Assembly: GCF_001514215.1 (NCBI RefSeq)
Contig: NZ_KQ948851.1
Coordinates: forward strand, 120,455 to 184,454
DNA: 64,000 bases
Source: Streptomyces bungoensis
GTDB taxonomy: Bacteria; Actinomycetota; Actinomycetes; Streptomycetales; Streptomycetaceae
Direction: 5' to 3'
The notes beneath the pieces are model-generated. The model was not told the DNA's origin, searched no databases, and was given only the letters and a program-made list of their open reading frames with translations. Shown piece by piece: positions 45,408-57,402 of this stretch; within the stretch, counting starts at the first letter, position 1, and each line of letters opens with the position of its first letter. A program made the translations under genes and the position numbers.

Positions 45408-48155
45408 TCAGCCGTCGGACTCCGACGACGGCAGGTAGGCGCCCGGCACGTCCTGCGGGGCGTAGATCCCCCTCTCACCGGGGTACGGCTTGCTCCAGTT
45501 GTGCGTCTGGTACCAGGTGTAGTGGTTCATCTGGGCGGGGTTGGCGAAGTCGGGCACGGCGTGCGGCCCGGTCAGCCGCTGCTCGGCCTTCCAGGCGTTC
45601 CACTCCGCCGCCAGCGACCGCTTGGCCGCGGGCACCTTCGCCGCGGGCACCGGCGCCGCGGCGGGGTCCTGCGGTGCCGGGGTGTCCGTGCCGCAGGACG
45701 GCGCCGTGCTCAGACCGTCGGTCAGCGAGGTCCGGTTGGGCAGGGCGGTGAACGGCGTGTAGTCGGCGTGCCGGGTGAACGCCGCGCGCATCGGGGTGGC
45801 CGCGCTGTCCTTCTGGTTCATCGGGTGGATCCCGAGGATCTGCTCGATGGTCCGGATCACCGTGATCTGCGAGTAGTAGTGGCTGTCGACCGCGCCGTGC
45901 CGGGCCCAGGGGCTGATGATCTGGATCGGGGCGCGGTGGCCGTCCACGTGGTCGAGGCCGGCCTGGGAGTCGTCCTCGACGACGAAGACCGCCGAGTCCT
46001 TCCAGTACGCGCTGTGCGAGATCTCGTCCACGATCCTGCCGGTGGCGAGGTCGTTGTCGGCGACCTGCGCGGCGGCGCTCGCCGGACCACCGGTGTGGTC
46101 GCTGGAGAGCCAGAACATGTTCAGGTCCGCCGGCCCGTTCCGCTCGAAGTCACGCTTCCAGATCTGGTACCGGTAGACGTCCGGGACGCTGGTGTCGAAC
46201 TTCGGGAAGCCGTGCACCGACACGTCGTTGAGCGACGGGATCGGCGAGGACGAGTTCAGCGGGTAGGCGGTGTCCTGCCCCGTCGCGGCCATGTTCTTCG
46301 CGTCGCAGTACAGGTTCTGCCAGCTCGCGCCCGACGGCTTGGTCAGGAACTGCTGGAACTCGCCGAAGTCGCGCACCGACCGGCCCACCGCCTGCGCGCC
46401 GGTCCACAGGAAACCGGTCCGCTGGTGGCCGAGGGCGTCGTCCTCGGTGTCGTAGCTGCGCGCGTACTCGCCGGCCGAGGACTCGGTGTACTCCGGGTCG
46501 TCCGCCTGCATCAGCCAGTTGTGGCCCTCGGCGGAGTTCGTGCCGATGTCGTAGGTGTTGTCGTACAGGCCGAACTGCCGGGCCAGCGCGTGCTGGTTGG
46601 GCGTCACGTTCTCGCCGAACTCGGTCAGCGACGGGTCGCCGTTGCCCTCGGGGATGTCGCCGAGGACCTGGTCGTAGGTCCGGTTCTCCTTGACGATCAG
46701 GAAGACGTGCTTGATCGTCGACGGGTCGCCGAGGCGCTGCGGGACCGCCACCGGCTTGGCGTGGCCGCCCTTGGCCCGCTTCACCGAGTCGCCGGTCCAG
46801 CCGTTCTGCCGGAAGACCTTGGCCGTCTCGTGCCGGATGACGCTGTCGTCGGGCAGGGTGAACCGCTGCACGCTCGACGTCGTGTCGTGGGTGGCGTGCC
46901 CGGCCCGGTCGACGGGCCGGCGGGCGTCCACACCGCGGGTGTCGGAGACCACGACCTGGTCGCCGACGGTCGCGATCTCCGCGGGGAAGTAGTCCGTCGG
47001 CAGCAGGCCGACGTAGCTCACCGGCTCCTGCGGGGCGGTGTACTTGTAGACGGCGACCGCGTTCGCGCGGCCGAGCGTCACCAGCAGCCGGCCGTCGTCG
47101 GTGAGCGTCACCGCGTCGGGCTCGTAGCCCACCGACGCCTCCGGCCACGGCTGGGTGGCGATGGTCTGCACGACCTTGTCGGTGGCCGTGTCGACCACCG
47201 ACACGTCGTTGGTCGCGGTGTTCGTGACGAACAGCGCGCCCTTCTTCGCGTACAGGGCGGTCGGGTGCAGGCCGACGTCGATGCTGCGGACGGCGGCGGC
47301 CGGGTCGGCCAGGTCGATGACGCTGACGGTGCCGGTGGTGGTGGCGGCCGTCACCGGGTCGGCGGGCACCTGGGTGCCGTAGGAGTTGATGGTGGTGTCG
47401 CCGGGCCGGGCCGGACGGCCGCCCTCGTTGCTGACGTACAGCTTGCCGCCGACCGCGACGAGGTCGCGCGGCGCGTTGCCCACGGCCCAGCTCCGCTCGA
47501 CCGCGCCGGTCGCCGCGTCGAGGGCGACCACCCGGTTCTGGCCGTTGACCGCGGAGTACACGGTGGAGCCGTCGGCGGAGAACACCGCCTCGCCGACGAG
47601 GGCGTGCTTGGCCCCGTCGGCCGGGATCCTGATGGTGGTGGGGTCGGCGACGCTGCCGTCCGGGTTCACCGTGAACCGGGTGTAGCCGTCGGTCTGGCCC
47701 AGCCACAGCTGCTTGCCGTCGGGCGAGTAGGTGGGGCCTTCCTGGCCGACGCTGTTGCTGCCGAGGCGCGGGCTGGAGGACTTGGCGGTGCCGACGACCT
47801 GCTGCACCGTCCAGTTCTTCAGGTCCACGACGGCCAGGGCCGCGCCGCCGTCGGTGACCGAGGCCGCGAGGTGGGTGCCGTCCGGGCTGACCGTGGACGA
47901 CATGATCTTGCCGTTGTTCACGACGAGGCGGTCGCCGTACGGGGCGATGTACTGGTCGTCGGAGACGACCTGGCCGTGGTCGGTGATCTGGCCGACCTGG
48001 TCGAATCCGAACTGGCGCGTCTGGGCGAAAGCCGTGCCGGCGGCGGCCAGGGCCAGGGCGGTGACGCCCGCCGCGACCAGGGTCCGGCGTCCCGGACGTC
48101 TGCCGGGGAGGCCGGGGCTGCCCTTCTCTACACGCCTGCGGCGTGTTACCTGCAT
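45408..48155 (-). CDS. secreted YVTN beta-propeller/phosphoesterase protein
   Basis: 915 residues. An Arg-rich N-terminus and a hydrophobic segment with AFA cleavage site indicate export. Residues about 50-420 show beta-propeller repeats (LVVNNGKIMSSTVSPDG, AVVDLKNWTVQQV and similar). Residues about 480-800 belong to the phosphoesterase family of acid phosphatase AcpA and phospholipase C (KHVFLIVKENRTYDQVLGD). It may hydrolyse phosphate esters outside the cell. Starts 4 nt after the ABC permease gene, in one operon with it. Confidence 0.87.
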   Translation of the reverse strand: MQVTRRRRVEKGSPGLPGRRPGRRTLVAAGVTALALAAAGTAFAQTRQFGFDQVGQITDHGQVVSDDQYIAPYGDRLVVNNGKIMSSTVSPDGTHLAASVTDGGAALAVVDLKNWTVQQVVGTAKSSSPRLGSNSVGQEGPTYSPDGKQLWLGQTDGYTRFTVNPDGSVADPTTIRIPADGAKHALVGEAVFSADGSTVYSAVNGQNRVVALDAATGAVERSWAVGNAPRDLVAVGGKLYVSNEGGRPARPGDTTINSYGTQVPADPVTAATTTGTVSVIDLADPAAAVRSIDVGLHPTALYAKKGALFVTNTATNDVSVVDTATDKVVQTIATQPWPEASVGYEPDAVTLTDDGRLLVTLGRANAVAVYKYTAPQEPVSYVGLLPTDYFPAEIATVGDQVVVSDTRGVDARRPVDRAGHATHDTTSSVQRFTLPDDSVIRHETAKVFRQNGWTGDSVKRAKGGHAKPVAVPQRLGDPSTIKHVFLIVKENRTYDQVLGDIPEGNGDPSLTEFGENVTPNQHALARQFGLYDNTYDIGTNSAEGHNWLMQADDPEYTESSAGEYARSYDTEDDALGHQRTGFLWTGAQAVGRSVRDFGEFQQFLTKPSGASWQNLYCDAKNMAATGQDTAYPLNSSSPIPSLNDVSVHGFPKFDTSVPDVYRYQIWKRDFERNGPADLNMFWLSSDHTGGPASAAAQVADNDLATGRIVDEISHSAYWKDSAVFVVEDDSQAGLDHVDGHRAPIQIISPWARHGAVDSHYYSQITVIRTIEQILGIHPMNQKDSAATPMRAAFTRHADYTPFTALPNRTSLTDGLSTAPSCGTDTPAPQDPAAAPVPAAKVPAAKRSLAAEWNAWKAEQRLTGPHAVPDFANPAQMNHYTWYQTHNWSKPYPGERGIYAPQDVPGAYLPSSESDG

Positions 48156-48159
48156 GGAG

Positions 48160-49527
48160 TCATCCCTTCGAGGAGGCCTTCGCGGTGGCGAGGAGCTCGA
48201 CGGTGCCGTCGAACTGCCAGAGCGGGTTCGGCGCGTCCCCGGTAGGGGTCCGCACCAGGAAGTAGCCGTTGACTTCCTTCGGTCCGTCGCCGTCGGCCAC
48301 GAACCGCCCGTCGGGGGCGACGTCGAGCTGGTAGACGGCCGTCCCTGCGGCCTCGACGCCGGGAAGGTGCCAGGAGACGACGCAGCGCCAGTCGTTGCCC
48401 GGCCCTTCGGCAGCGACGTGCACGCTGCCCTTGTCGCACGCCGCCGTGGCCCTCAGCCGCGCCTCGGTGACGGCGGGACGGCCCAGTTGGGCGGTCTGCA
48501 GGCGGTACAGGTGCGCGAACGCCGTGGCGAGCGAGCGCTGCACCTTCTCCTGCGCGATTCCGGAGCCGGTGGCCCCGGTCGTCACGGTGACGACCGCCGT
48601 CGTCGCGGCGGCCAGCCCCGCCAGCGGCAGGGCGCCGAGGGTGAGCGCGCGACGCCCTGAGCCGTCGTCGGCCGGGTTGGTGAAGTCGCGCCGCAGGAAG
48701 AGCAGCCGGGCCAGCGCCGTCGCGCTCACCGCCCACACCAGGCCGACGGCGATGCCGATCAGCAGCGGGGTCTTCTGCGCCGGCGTGCTGAACAGGCCGT
48801 TCCAGGTGGTGAAGGCGGAGGTGGGCAGGGCCAGGCGCACGGCGACGGGCATCGGCATCATCTGCGCGAGCTGCATCGCGAGGGCGACGAGCGCGGGCAG
48901 CAGCAGCCCCATCGGCGACCGTCCCAGCGCCACCGACCCCAGCAGCCCGATGCCCGCGAGGGCCAGGGTCGGGGCGAGGACGCACAGCCAGGCGAGCAGC
49001 ACCCGGGCGGCGGCGTCCCCCGGCGCCAGCGGATGGCCGTCCAGGCCGGGCAGCGGCCGGTCGCCGACCGCCAGCAGCCCGCCGGCCGTACTGGAGCAGG
49101 CCAGCCCGGCCACGAGCAGCAGCAGGACGGTGAGACCGGCGAGCGCCTTCGCCGCGAAGACGCGCCGGGGCGAGCGGACCGCCACCAGCAGGTGCCGCCA
49201 GGTACCGAGCCGGTCCTCGGAGGCGAACACGTCCCCGGCGACCACCGAGGTCAGCAGCGGGAGCGCCCAGGTGCCGGCGAACCCGAGCGTCACCAGCGGC
49301 CCGGCCCACCCCGTGGCGTGCATCCAGCGGCCGAAGAGGGTGTCGGTGGGCAGCGTGCTCTGCAGGCTCACCGCGGCGGTGAACAGCCCCGGCACGCTCC
49401 AGCAGGCGAGGACCAGCAGCCGGATCCGCCACTGCGAGACCAGCTTGACCAGCTCGAACCGGTAGCCGCGCGCCACGGAGACGGACCCCGCGCCGGACAC
49501 CCGGGCCCCGGCGGCGACCGCGGTCAC
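48160..49527 (-). CDS. ABC transporter permease with extracytoplasmic C-terminal domain
   Basis: 455 residues. About six membrane segments up to about residue 310, then a C-terminal soluble domain (about 320-450) that begins after a last helix and would face outside. GTG start overlapping the ATPase stop (GTGA). Together with the ATPase it forms an exporter; the operon with the secreted phosphoesterase suggests a linked envelope function, substrate unknown. Confidence 0.82.
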   Translation of the reverse strand: MTAVAAGARVSGAGSVSVARGYRFELVKLVSQWRIRLLVLACWSVPGLFTAAVSLQSTLPTDTLFGRWMHATGWAGPLVTLGFAGTWALPLLTSVVAGDVFASEDRLGTWRHLLVAVRSPRRVFAAKALAGLTVLLLLVAGLACSSTAGGLLAVGDRPLPGLDGHPLAPGDAAARVLLAWLCVLAPTLALAGIGLLGSVALGRSPMGLLLPALVALAMQLAQMMPMPVAVRLALPTSAFTTWNGLFSTPAQKTPLLIGIAVGLVWAVSATALARLLFLRRDFTNPADDGSGRRALTLGALPLAGLAAATTAVVTVTTGATGSGIAQEKVQRSLATAFAHLYRLQTAQLGRPAVTEARLRATAACDKGSVHVAAEGPGNDWRCVVSWHLPGVEAAGTAVYQLDVAPDGRFVADGDGPKEVNGYFLVRTPTGDAPNPLWQFDGTVELLATAKASSKG

Positions 49528-50444
49528 CGCCCGTCCTCCTGCTGCTCCGTCAGGGCGAGGAACGCGGTCTCGAGCGGCGACACCACGGGCGCGAGCTCGC
49601 GCACGGCGACACCGGCGCCCACCAGCCGCGCCACCAGCTCGTCCAGGGCGGGCACGGACGCGCGTACGACGAGGACGCCGGCGTCGACGATCTCGATCCC
49701 CCGGACGGCGGCGGCCAGTTCGCGGGCGGCCGGCGGGTCGGAGGTGAGCAGCCGGTAGTCCAGTTCCCGGTTCTCGGCGGCCAGTTTGCCCAAGGGACCG
49801 GAGAAGACCACGCGTCCGGTGGCGAGGATGGTGACCTCGGAGCACAGCGCCTCGAGGTCGTCCATGCGGTGGCTGGAGAGGACGACGGCGGTGCCGTCCG
49901 CCGCGAGCCGGGAGAGGACCCCGTGCACATGCCTCTTCCCGGCGGGGTCGAGTCCGTTGGACGGCTCGTCGAGCACGAGCAGCCGCGGCCTGGTGAGCAG
50001 CGCGGCGGCCAGGCCCAGCCGCTGGCGCATGCCCAGGGAGAAACCGCGGGTCCGGTCGTCGGCGACCGCCGTGAGCCCGACCTGGTCGAGCACCTCGTCG
50101 ATGCCCGCCGTCCGCGCGTCCGGGCCGCGCAGGGAGGCCAGCGCGGCGAGGTTCTGCCGCGCGGTGAGCGAGGGGTACAGACCCGGGCCGTCCACGAACC
50201 CGGCGACCCCGTCCGGAGCGGACAGCACCCGCCCGACCGGTGTTCCGAGGATCTCCAGGCTGCCGCGGTCGGCGACGGCCAGGCCCAGCAGCAGGCCGAG
50301 CAGGGTCGTCTTGCCGGCGCCGTTCGGCCCGACGAGACCGTGTATCCGGCCTTCGGTCACGTCCAGGTCGACGCCGTCGAGTGCGACGACGTCACCGAAG
50401 CACTTGGTGATCCCACGAGCCCGGACCGCGAGCGACGCGTCCAT
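49524..50444 (-). CDS. ABC transporter ATP-binding protein
   Basis: 306 residues. Walker A GPNGAGKTT, signature FSLGMRQRLGLA, Walker B LLVLDEPSNGLDP, H-loop SSHRMDD. The family is the ABC-2/CcmA-like drug exporter ATPase. First gene of a three-gene minus-strand operon. Confidence 0.95.
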   Translation of the reverse strand: MDASLAVRARGITKCFGDVVALDGVDLDVTEGRIHGLVGPNGAGKTTLLGLLLGLAVADRGSLEILGTPVGRVLSAPDGVAGFVDGPGLYPSLTARQNLAALASLRGPDARTAGIDEVLDQVGLTAVADDRTRGFSLGMRQRLGLAAALLTRPRLLVLDEPSNGLDPAGKRHVHGVLSRLAADGTAVVLSSHRMDDLEALCSEVTILATGRVVFSGPLGKLAAENRELDYRLLTSDPPAARELAAAVRGIEIVDAGVLVVRASVPALDELVARLVGAGVAVRELAPVVSPLETAFLALTEQQEDGR

Positions 50445-50676
50445 GGCCCCCCTTCCCCAGCCCGCAGGAAACCTAGGGAGGGGACACGGCGCGTGCGGGG
50501 GCAGCCGGTTGAACGCTCAGGAAACTGATGGTCAAGTCATGGGCAAGCGCGCGGCCTTGGCGGGGACCGGACCGCGTACCGGGGCGGTACGCACGGAGAA
50601 GCCCGTCGCCGTCCGTCCGCGCTCCGTGGGGGCGGGCGCGGGCGGACGGCACACGGGCACCGGGCCGGCGGTCGGG

Positions 50677-51081
50677 TCAGGAACGGCCGTGTCCGCCGGC
50701 GCCGGACGTGCGGTGGCCGCCCCCGCCGCCACCGACGGGTTCGTGGGTGCCACCGCTGTGGGAGTCCGCGTGGTGGGTCAGCACCTTCATGATCTCCGAG
50801 GACAGCACCTCCGCCAGGGCGGGCGCGAGGGAATCCGCCAGCGCGGTCGCGAGGGACTGCGCGAACAGCACCCTTTCCAGTTCCGAGGAACGGGAGGGCG
50901 GATTGGCCATGTACGCCACCGCCGCTTCCATCAGGGCGCCTGCCAGCGGGTCCTTTCCGCCGTGCTTGACACCGGTGCCGGCATGCGGGGCGCCGGCATC
51001 GCGCATCATTTCCTCGAAGACCTCGTCGATGAAGGCCTCCAGGGGATCCCGTTCCGATTCTCCGCCGGACTCAGCTGCCAT
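50677..51081 (-). CDS. hypothetical protein, acidic helices and Gly/His-rich tail
   Basis: 134 residues, not recognised. It has an acidic start (ESERDPLEAFIDEVFEEMM), two amphipathic helical parts (DPLAGALMEAAVAYM; LFAQSLATALADSLAPALAE) and a disordered Gly/His tail. It lies 100 bp downstream of the eight-repeat protein gene and shares its DPL/hydrophobic-helix style, so the two may interact. The stretch from 50445 to 50676 shows no other gene. Confidence 0.6.
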   Translation of the reverse strand: MAAESGGESERDPLEAFIDEVFEEMMRDAGAPHAGTGVKHGGKDPLAGALMEAAVAYMANPPSRSSELERVLFAQSLATALADSLAPALAEVLSSEIMKVLTHHADSHSGGTHEPVGGGGGGHRTSGAGGHGRS

Positions 51082-51181
51082 TGTGGTTCCTCAAGTCTTC
51101 GAAGTCCTCGATTTCCTTACGGGGCCCGCCCCCCGACGCCGACGGTTCGCCGGGATCGGAGGGCAGGCGTGCCATGTCCCG

Positions 51182-51763
51182 TCAGCGGCGCATGAGCGCG
51201 GCCAGGAGCAGCGGGTGCTGGATGATCGGCTCCTCGCGCTCCTCACGGCGCTGCATCAGCGCTGCCAGCAGGAGGGGGTGCTGGATGATGGACTCCTCGC
51301 CGCCCTCCTCGCGGCGCCGGCGCATGAGCGCGGCCAGCAGGAGGGGGTGCTGGATGATGGACTCCTCGCCGCCCTCCTCACGGCGGCTGCGCATGAGCGC
51401 GGCCAGGAGCAGCGGGTGCTGGATGATCGACTCGCCGCCCCCTTCGCGGCGCCGGCGCATGAGCGCGGCCAGCAGGAGGGGGTGCTGGATGATGGACTCC
51501 TCGCCGCCCTCCTCACGGCGGCCGCGCATGAGCGCGGCCAGGAGCAGCGGGTTCTGGATGATCGACTCGCCGCCCTCCTCGCGACGGCCGCGCATGAGCG
51601 CGGCCAGCAGAAGCGGGTGCTGGATGATCGACTCGTCACCGCGTTCCTCGCGACGCGACAGCATCGCTGCGAGCAGGAGCGGACCGATGGCGGATTCCTC
51701 ACCGAACTCTTCCTGGCCGGCACCGGCCTTCTCTCGAGTGGGAGTCTCCGTCGCTGCCGTCAT
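51182..51763 (-). CDS. eight-repeat protein, 22-23-residue repeats, unknown function
   Basis: 193 residues. After a 20-residue leader come eight tandem copies of a unit like ESIIQHPLLLAALMRRR followed by REEGGE. Copies two to seven are nearly identical in protein and similar in DNA; the first is diverged (SAIGPLLLAAMLSRR). Each unit should form a short amphipathic helix with a basic-acidic linker. No signal peptide. The ribosome site GAGGGAA precedes ATG. No family is recognised; a self-assembling scaffold or membrane-surface protein is only a guess. Confidence 0.75.
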   Translation of the reverse strand: MTAATETPTREKAGAGQEEFGEESAIGPLLLAAMLSRREERGDESIIQHPLLLAALMRGRREEGGESIIQNPLLLAALMRGRREEGGEESIIQHPLLLAALMRRRREGGGESIIQHPLLLAALMRSRREEGGEESIIQHPLLLAALMRRRREEGGEESIIQHPLLLAALMQRREEREEPIIQHPLLLAALMRR

Positions 51764-51933
51764 GGTTCCCTCTTTCTTTCACGCATGGCTCGGCGGAGTG
51801 CCCGGCCCTCACGGGCTCGGCGCTCCGCCCTTCATCGCCATCGTGGGGGAATGGGATGCTCATCGCATTTTGATCATGCGCCCTTTCTGGTCCGTACAGG
51901 TGCGTCGAATTCCCGGTGAGAATCCCGGGTCAC

Positions 51934-54373
<2,440 letters not shown>

Positions 54374-54374
54374 C

Positions 54375-55328
54375 ATGGGCACCGCGACGAAGGTCCCCGA
54401 GACCCGGGACATGGGCGGGGAGGAACTGTCCGGCGACGAGGCGTGGGCTTCGCTGCGCCGCTACGGCGGCTGGTCGCTGCTGCGGGACGCGTTCCTCCGC
54501 TTCCGCTACGCCGACGGCTTCACGCACTCCCGCGCCCTCGCCCTGCAGACGGTGCTGTCCGTCATCCCGCTGGCCATCGCCTTCGTCGGCCTGTCGACCA
54601 CCCTGCACACCGAGAACGTCGGCAGACTCGCCGAACTGACCATGCACCGGATCGCCCGGGGACCGAGCGCCCACGTCGTCGACGACGCCCTCGACCGCAG
54701 CAGGCGCACGGCGGGCGACGGGGCCGCCGTCGCCCTCTGGTTCGGCGCCGCCTTCTCCCTCGTCAACGTCACCACCGCCATGTGCCAGATCGAGCGGGGC
54801 GCCAACCGCATCTACGGCAACGAACGCGACCGCCCCTTCCACCTCAAGTACCTGCGCGGCCTGCTGATGTCCGTCGGCGCCGGGTTCCCGCTCGGCCTCG
54901 GGTTCATCGTCATGATCGCCGGCGACGACCTGGCCTCGGCGGCGGTGGACGTCTACCACCTGCACGACAGCACCCGGGCCGCCTGGGACGTCCTGCGCTG
55001 GCCGTTCGGGCTGCTGCTCGCGCTCCTGTCCGCCAGCGTCATCTTCCGCCGGTCACCGCGCCGCAAGCAGCCCGGCTACACCTGGCTCGCCTTCGGCGCG
55101 GCCGTCTACCTGGTGCTGTGGATGACACTGACCTGGCTGCTCAGCCTCTACCTGGACCTCAGCGGCTCGTTCGACACCGTCTACGGCCCCCTGAGCGCCT
55201 TCATGTCCCTGCTGCTGTGGGCCTACCTGACGTCGATCGCCCTCTTCCTCGGGCTGGCCTTCGCCGCGCAGCTGGAAGCGGCGCGCGGCCGCCGCCCCGG
55301 CCCGATCCAAGCCGATCCCGGAGTCTGA
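54375..55328 (+). CDS. YihY/BrkB-family membrane protein
   Basis: 317 residues with about six helices. YihY-type signatures include the opening part with the aligned FTHSRALALQTVLSVIPL and the later LLWAYLTSIALFLGLAFAAQ. The family is often misnamed ribonuclease BN; its function is unknown. Starts 1 nt after the fusion gene. Confidence 0.9.
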   Translation: MGTATKVPETRDMGGEELSGDEAWASLRRYGGWSLLRDAFLRFRYADGFTHSRALALQTVLSVIPLAIAFVGLSTTLHTENVGRLAELTMHRIARGPSAHVVDDALDRSRRTAGDGAAVALWFGAAFSLVNVTTAMCQIERGANRIYGNERDRPFHLKYLRGLLMSVGAGFPLGLGFIVMIAGDDLASAAVDVYHLHDSTRAAWDVLRWPFGLLLALLSASVIFRRSPRRKQPGYTWLAFGAAVYLVLWMTLTWLLSLYLDLSGSFDTVYGPLSAFMSLLLWAYLTSIALFLGLAFAAQLEAARGRRPGPIQADPGV

Positions 55329-55329
55329 C

Positions 55330-56130
55330 ATGCACGACCTGACCGCCCTGCGGCACCTCCGTGACCGCCGGGCACGCCGTGAACGCCGCCGGCAGGCCGA
55401 CCGCAGGTTCGGCGCGCGGCTGCTGGCCGCCGCCGGCGTCGCCGCCGCGGCCGCGGTCGCCTTCGGACTGCTGCTGACCCTGGTCGAGGGACAGTGGCGG
55501 CCGCTGTCGCGGCTGGACTCCTCCGCGGCGCAGGACCTGCACCAGTACGCCCTCCGCCATCGCGCGTGGACGGCCGTCCTGCACCTGCTCTCCGACCGGA
55601 TCTGGGACCCCGTGACGCTGCGCGCGGCCGTCGCGCTGCTGGTCGTGTGGCTCCTGTACCGCCGGGCCTGGCGCCTGGCGGCCTGGGCGACGGTCACCGC
55701 CGTGGCCGGCGGGCTCGTCGGACTGCTCGTCAAGTCCGTGGTCGGCCGGGCCAGGCCGGTGCTGCAGGACCCGGTGGCACACGCCCCGGGCTACTCCTTC
55801 CCGTCCGGACACGCGATGACGGCGACGACCTCCTTCGCCGTCTTCATGCTGGTCCTGGCCCCCCTCCTGCCGCGGGCCTGGCGCGTCGCGGGCTGGTGCG
55901 TCGCCGTGCTCTGCGTCCTCGGAACCGGCTTCACCAGGGTCGCCCTCGGCGTGCACTGGTTCAGCGACGTCCTGGGCGGCTGGCTGCTGGGCCTGGCCGT
56001 CGTCGCCCTGACCGCCTGGGCCTTCGAGGCCTGGCGCGCCGACGCCGGACGGAGCCGCACCCCGGTGAGCGACGGTCTGGAGCCGGAGCTCACCGAAGCC
56101 ACCCCGGAGCCCCGGCCGCGGACCCGCTGA
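55330..56130 (+). CDS. PAP2-family phosphatase
   Basis: 266 residues, about six helices. All three PAP2 motifs are intact: KSVVGRARP, FPSGHAM and TRVALGVHWFSD. It would dephosphorylate lipid phosphates or undecaprenyl pyrophosphate at the outer face. Starts 1 nt after the YihY stop, in one operon with it. Confidence 0.92.
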   Translation: MHDLTALRHLRDRRARRERRRQADRRFGARLLAAAGVAAAAAVAFGLLLTLVEGQWRPLSRLDSSAAQDLHQYALRHRAWTAVLHLLSDRIWDPVTLRAAVALLVVWLLYRRAWRLAAWATVTAVAGGLVGLLVKSVVGRARPVLQDPVAHAPGYSFPSGHAMTATTSFAVFMLVLAPLLPRAWRVAGWCVAVLCVLGTGFTRVALGVHWFSDVLGGWLLGLAVVALTAWAFEAWRADAGRSRTPVSDGLEPELTEATPEPRPRTR

Positions 56131-56277
56131 GGGACGGTACGCGCATCCGGCCCGCGCATCCGTTCCGAGTCTTTTATCGGAAACCCGTGCATGTACGTCA
56201 TGAGCGGGGGTAGGCGGGGGTTCACCGGTCAAGGTGGACCGACCGGTGCAGGAGTGTGGAACAGGGAGGGGCGCACC

Positions 56278-57120
56278 ATGGCGACGACGACCGTGCAGAC
56301 TGCCGAACAGGCGGTGGCCGTGCCGGAGATCGCGGACCCGTCCCGGGTCGCGCCGAAGGACGCGCGGGAGTTGTCGAAGGTCTTCTTCGCACAGCTCGCG
56401 GTGCTGGAGGAGGGCACGCCGGAGTACAGCTACGCCCGCAACACGCTGATCGAGATGAACATGTCCCTGGTCCGCTACGCGGCCGGCCGGTTCCGCAGCC
56501 GCGGCCCGGAGGAGATGGAGGACATCGTCCAGGTCGGCATGATCGGCCTGATCAAGGCGATCGACCGCTTCGAGCTGTCCCGGGAGGCGGAGTTCACCTC
56601 CTTCGCCATCCCGTACATCGTCGGTGAGATCAAGCGGTTCTTCCGCGACACCACCTGGGCCGTGCACGTGCCGCGCCGCCTCCAGGAGGCCCGCGTCCAG
56701 CTCGCCCGGGCGACGGAGGAGCTGCGCACCCGGCTGGGCCGCAACCCCACGACCAAGGAACTCTCCGAGCTGATGAGCCTCCCGGAGAACGAGGTCGTCG
56801 AGGCCCAGCTCGCCTCGAACGGCTACAAGTCGGCCTCTCTGGACGCCGCGATCGGCGGCAGCGAGGACGGCGAGGCCGCGCTGCAGGACTTCATCGGTGA
56901 CGAGGACGCGGCCCTCGGACTGGTCGAGGACTTCCACGCCCTCGCCCCGATGATCGCCGCGCTCGACGAGCGCGACCGCAAGATCATCCACTGGCGCTTC
57001 GTCGAGGAGCTCACCCAGGCCCAGATCGGCGAGCGCCTCGGCGTCTCCCAGATGCACGTCTCCCGCCTGATCACGCGCCTGCTCGCCCGCCTGCGCGAGG
57101 GCATGCTCACCGCTCACTGA
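56278..57120 (+). CDS. SigB/SigF-family RNA polymerase sigma factor
   Basis: 280 residues with sigma-70 regions 2 (MVRYAA-like NMSLVRYAAGRF, EDIVQVGMIGLIKAIDRFE), 3 (HVPRRLQEARVQLARATEEL) and 4 (LTQAQIGERLGVSQMHVSRL). This is the stress/development group of Streptomyces with nine SigB-like paralogues. Anti-sigma ATPase-type genes are further downstream (58325, 60049). A GGGTAG about 70 nt upstream could be a SigB-type -10. Confidence 0.92.
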   Translation: MATTTVQTAEQAVAVPEIADPSRVAPKDARELSKVFFAQLAVLEEGTPEYSYARNTLIEMNMSLVRYAAGRFRSRGPEEMEDIVQVGMIGLIKAIDRFELSREAEFTSFAIPYIVGEIKRFFRDTTWAVHVPRRLQEARVQLARATEELRTRLGRNPTTKELSELMSLPENEVVEAQLASNGYKSASLDAAIGGSEDGEAALQDFIGDEDAALGLVEDFHALAPMIAALDERDRKIIHWRFVEELTQAQIGERLGVSQMHVSRLITRLLARLREGMLTAH

Positions 57121-57402
57121 CGTCCGTACCGGCCGCCCCGGCCCCGCCGCACACGACACGCCAGGCGGCCGGGGGCACGCCGGCCCGGCACCGGAAGAAG
57201 TCCCGACGGGACCGGGGCGCCGTCGAGCGAATCGGGCCTCGAGGAACGTCTTGGCGCCCGTGCCGGGGGCCGCGCGCGTCGCCCAGGTGAGGGCGCGCAC
57301 GTCGTAGTCCGATTCCCGGCCGTGGTCGGCCACTTGGGCCATTCGGTGACGTGCCGCCGGCGACATGGCGTCTGAGGTGAACCTCAGGACGCCGGCCTTC
57401 GT
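57121..57402. other. intergenic region
   Basis: No gene, repeat or clear regulatory site is seen between the sigma factor and the convergent immunity-like gene. Confidence 0.4.

Noticed and set aside
51182..51763. CRISPR array
   Set aside because: The 66-69-bp repeats have no spacers, stay in one reading frame and encode a protein; no cas genes are present.
50528..51919. Plus-strand 463-codon frame opposite the repeat protein
   Set aside because: It mirrors the repeats of the minus-strand gene, which has the better ribosome site and amino acid composition.
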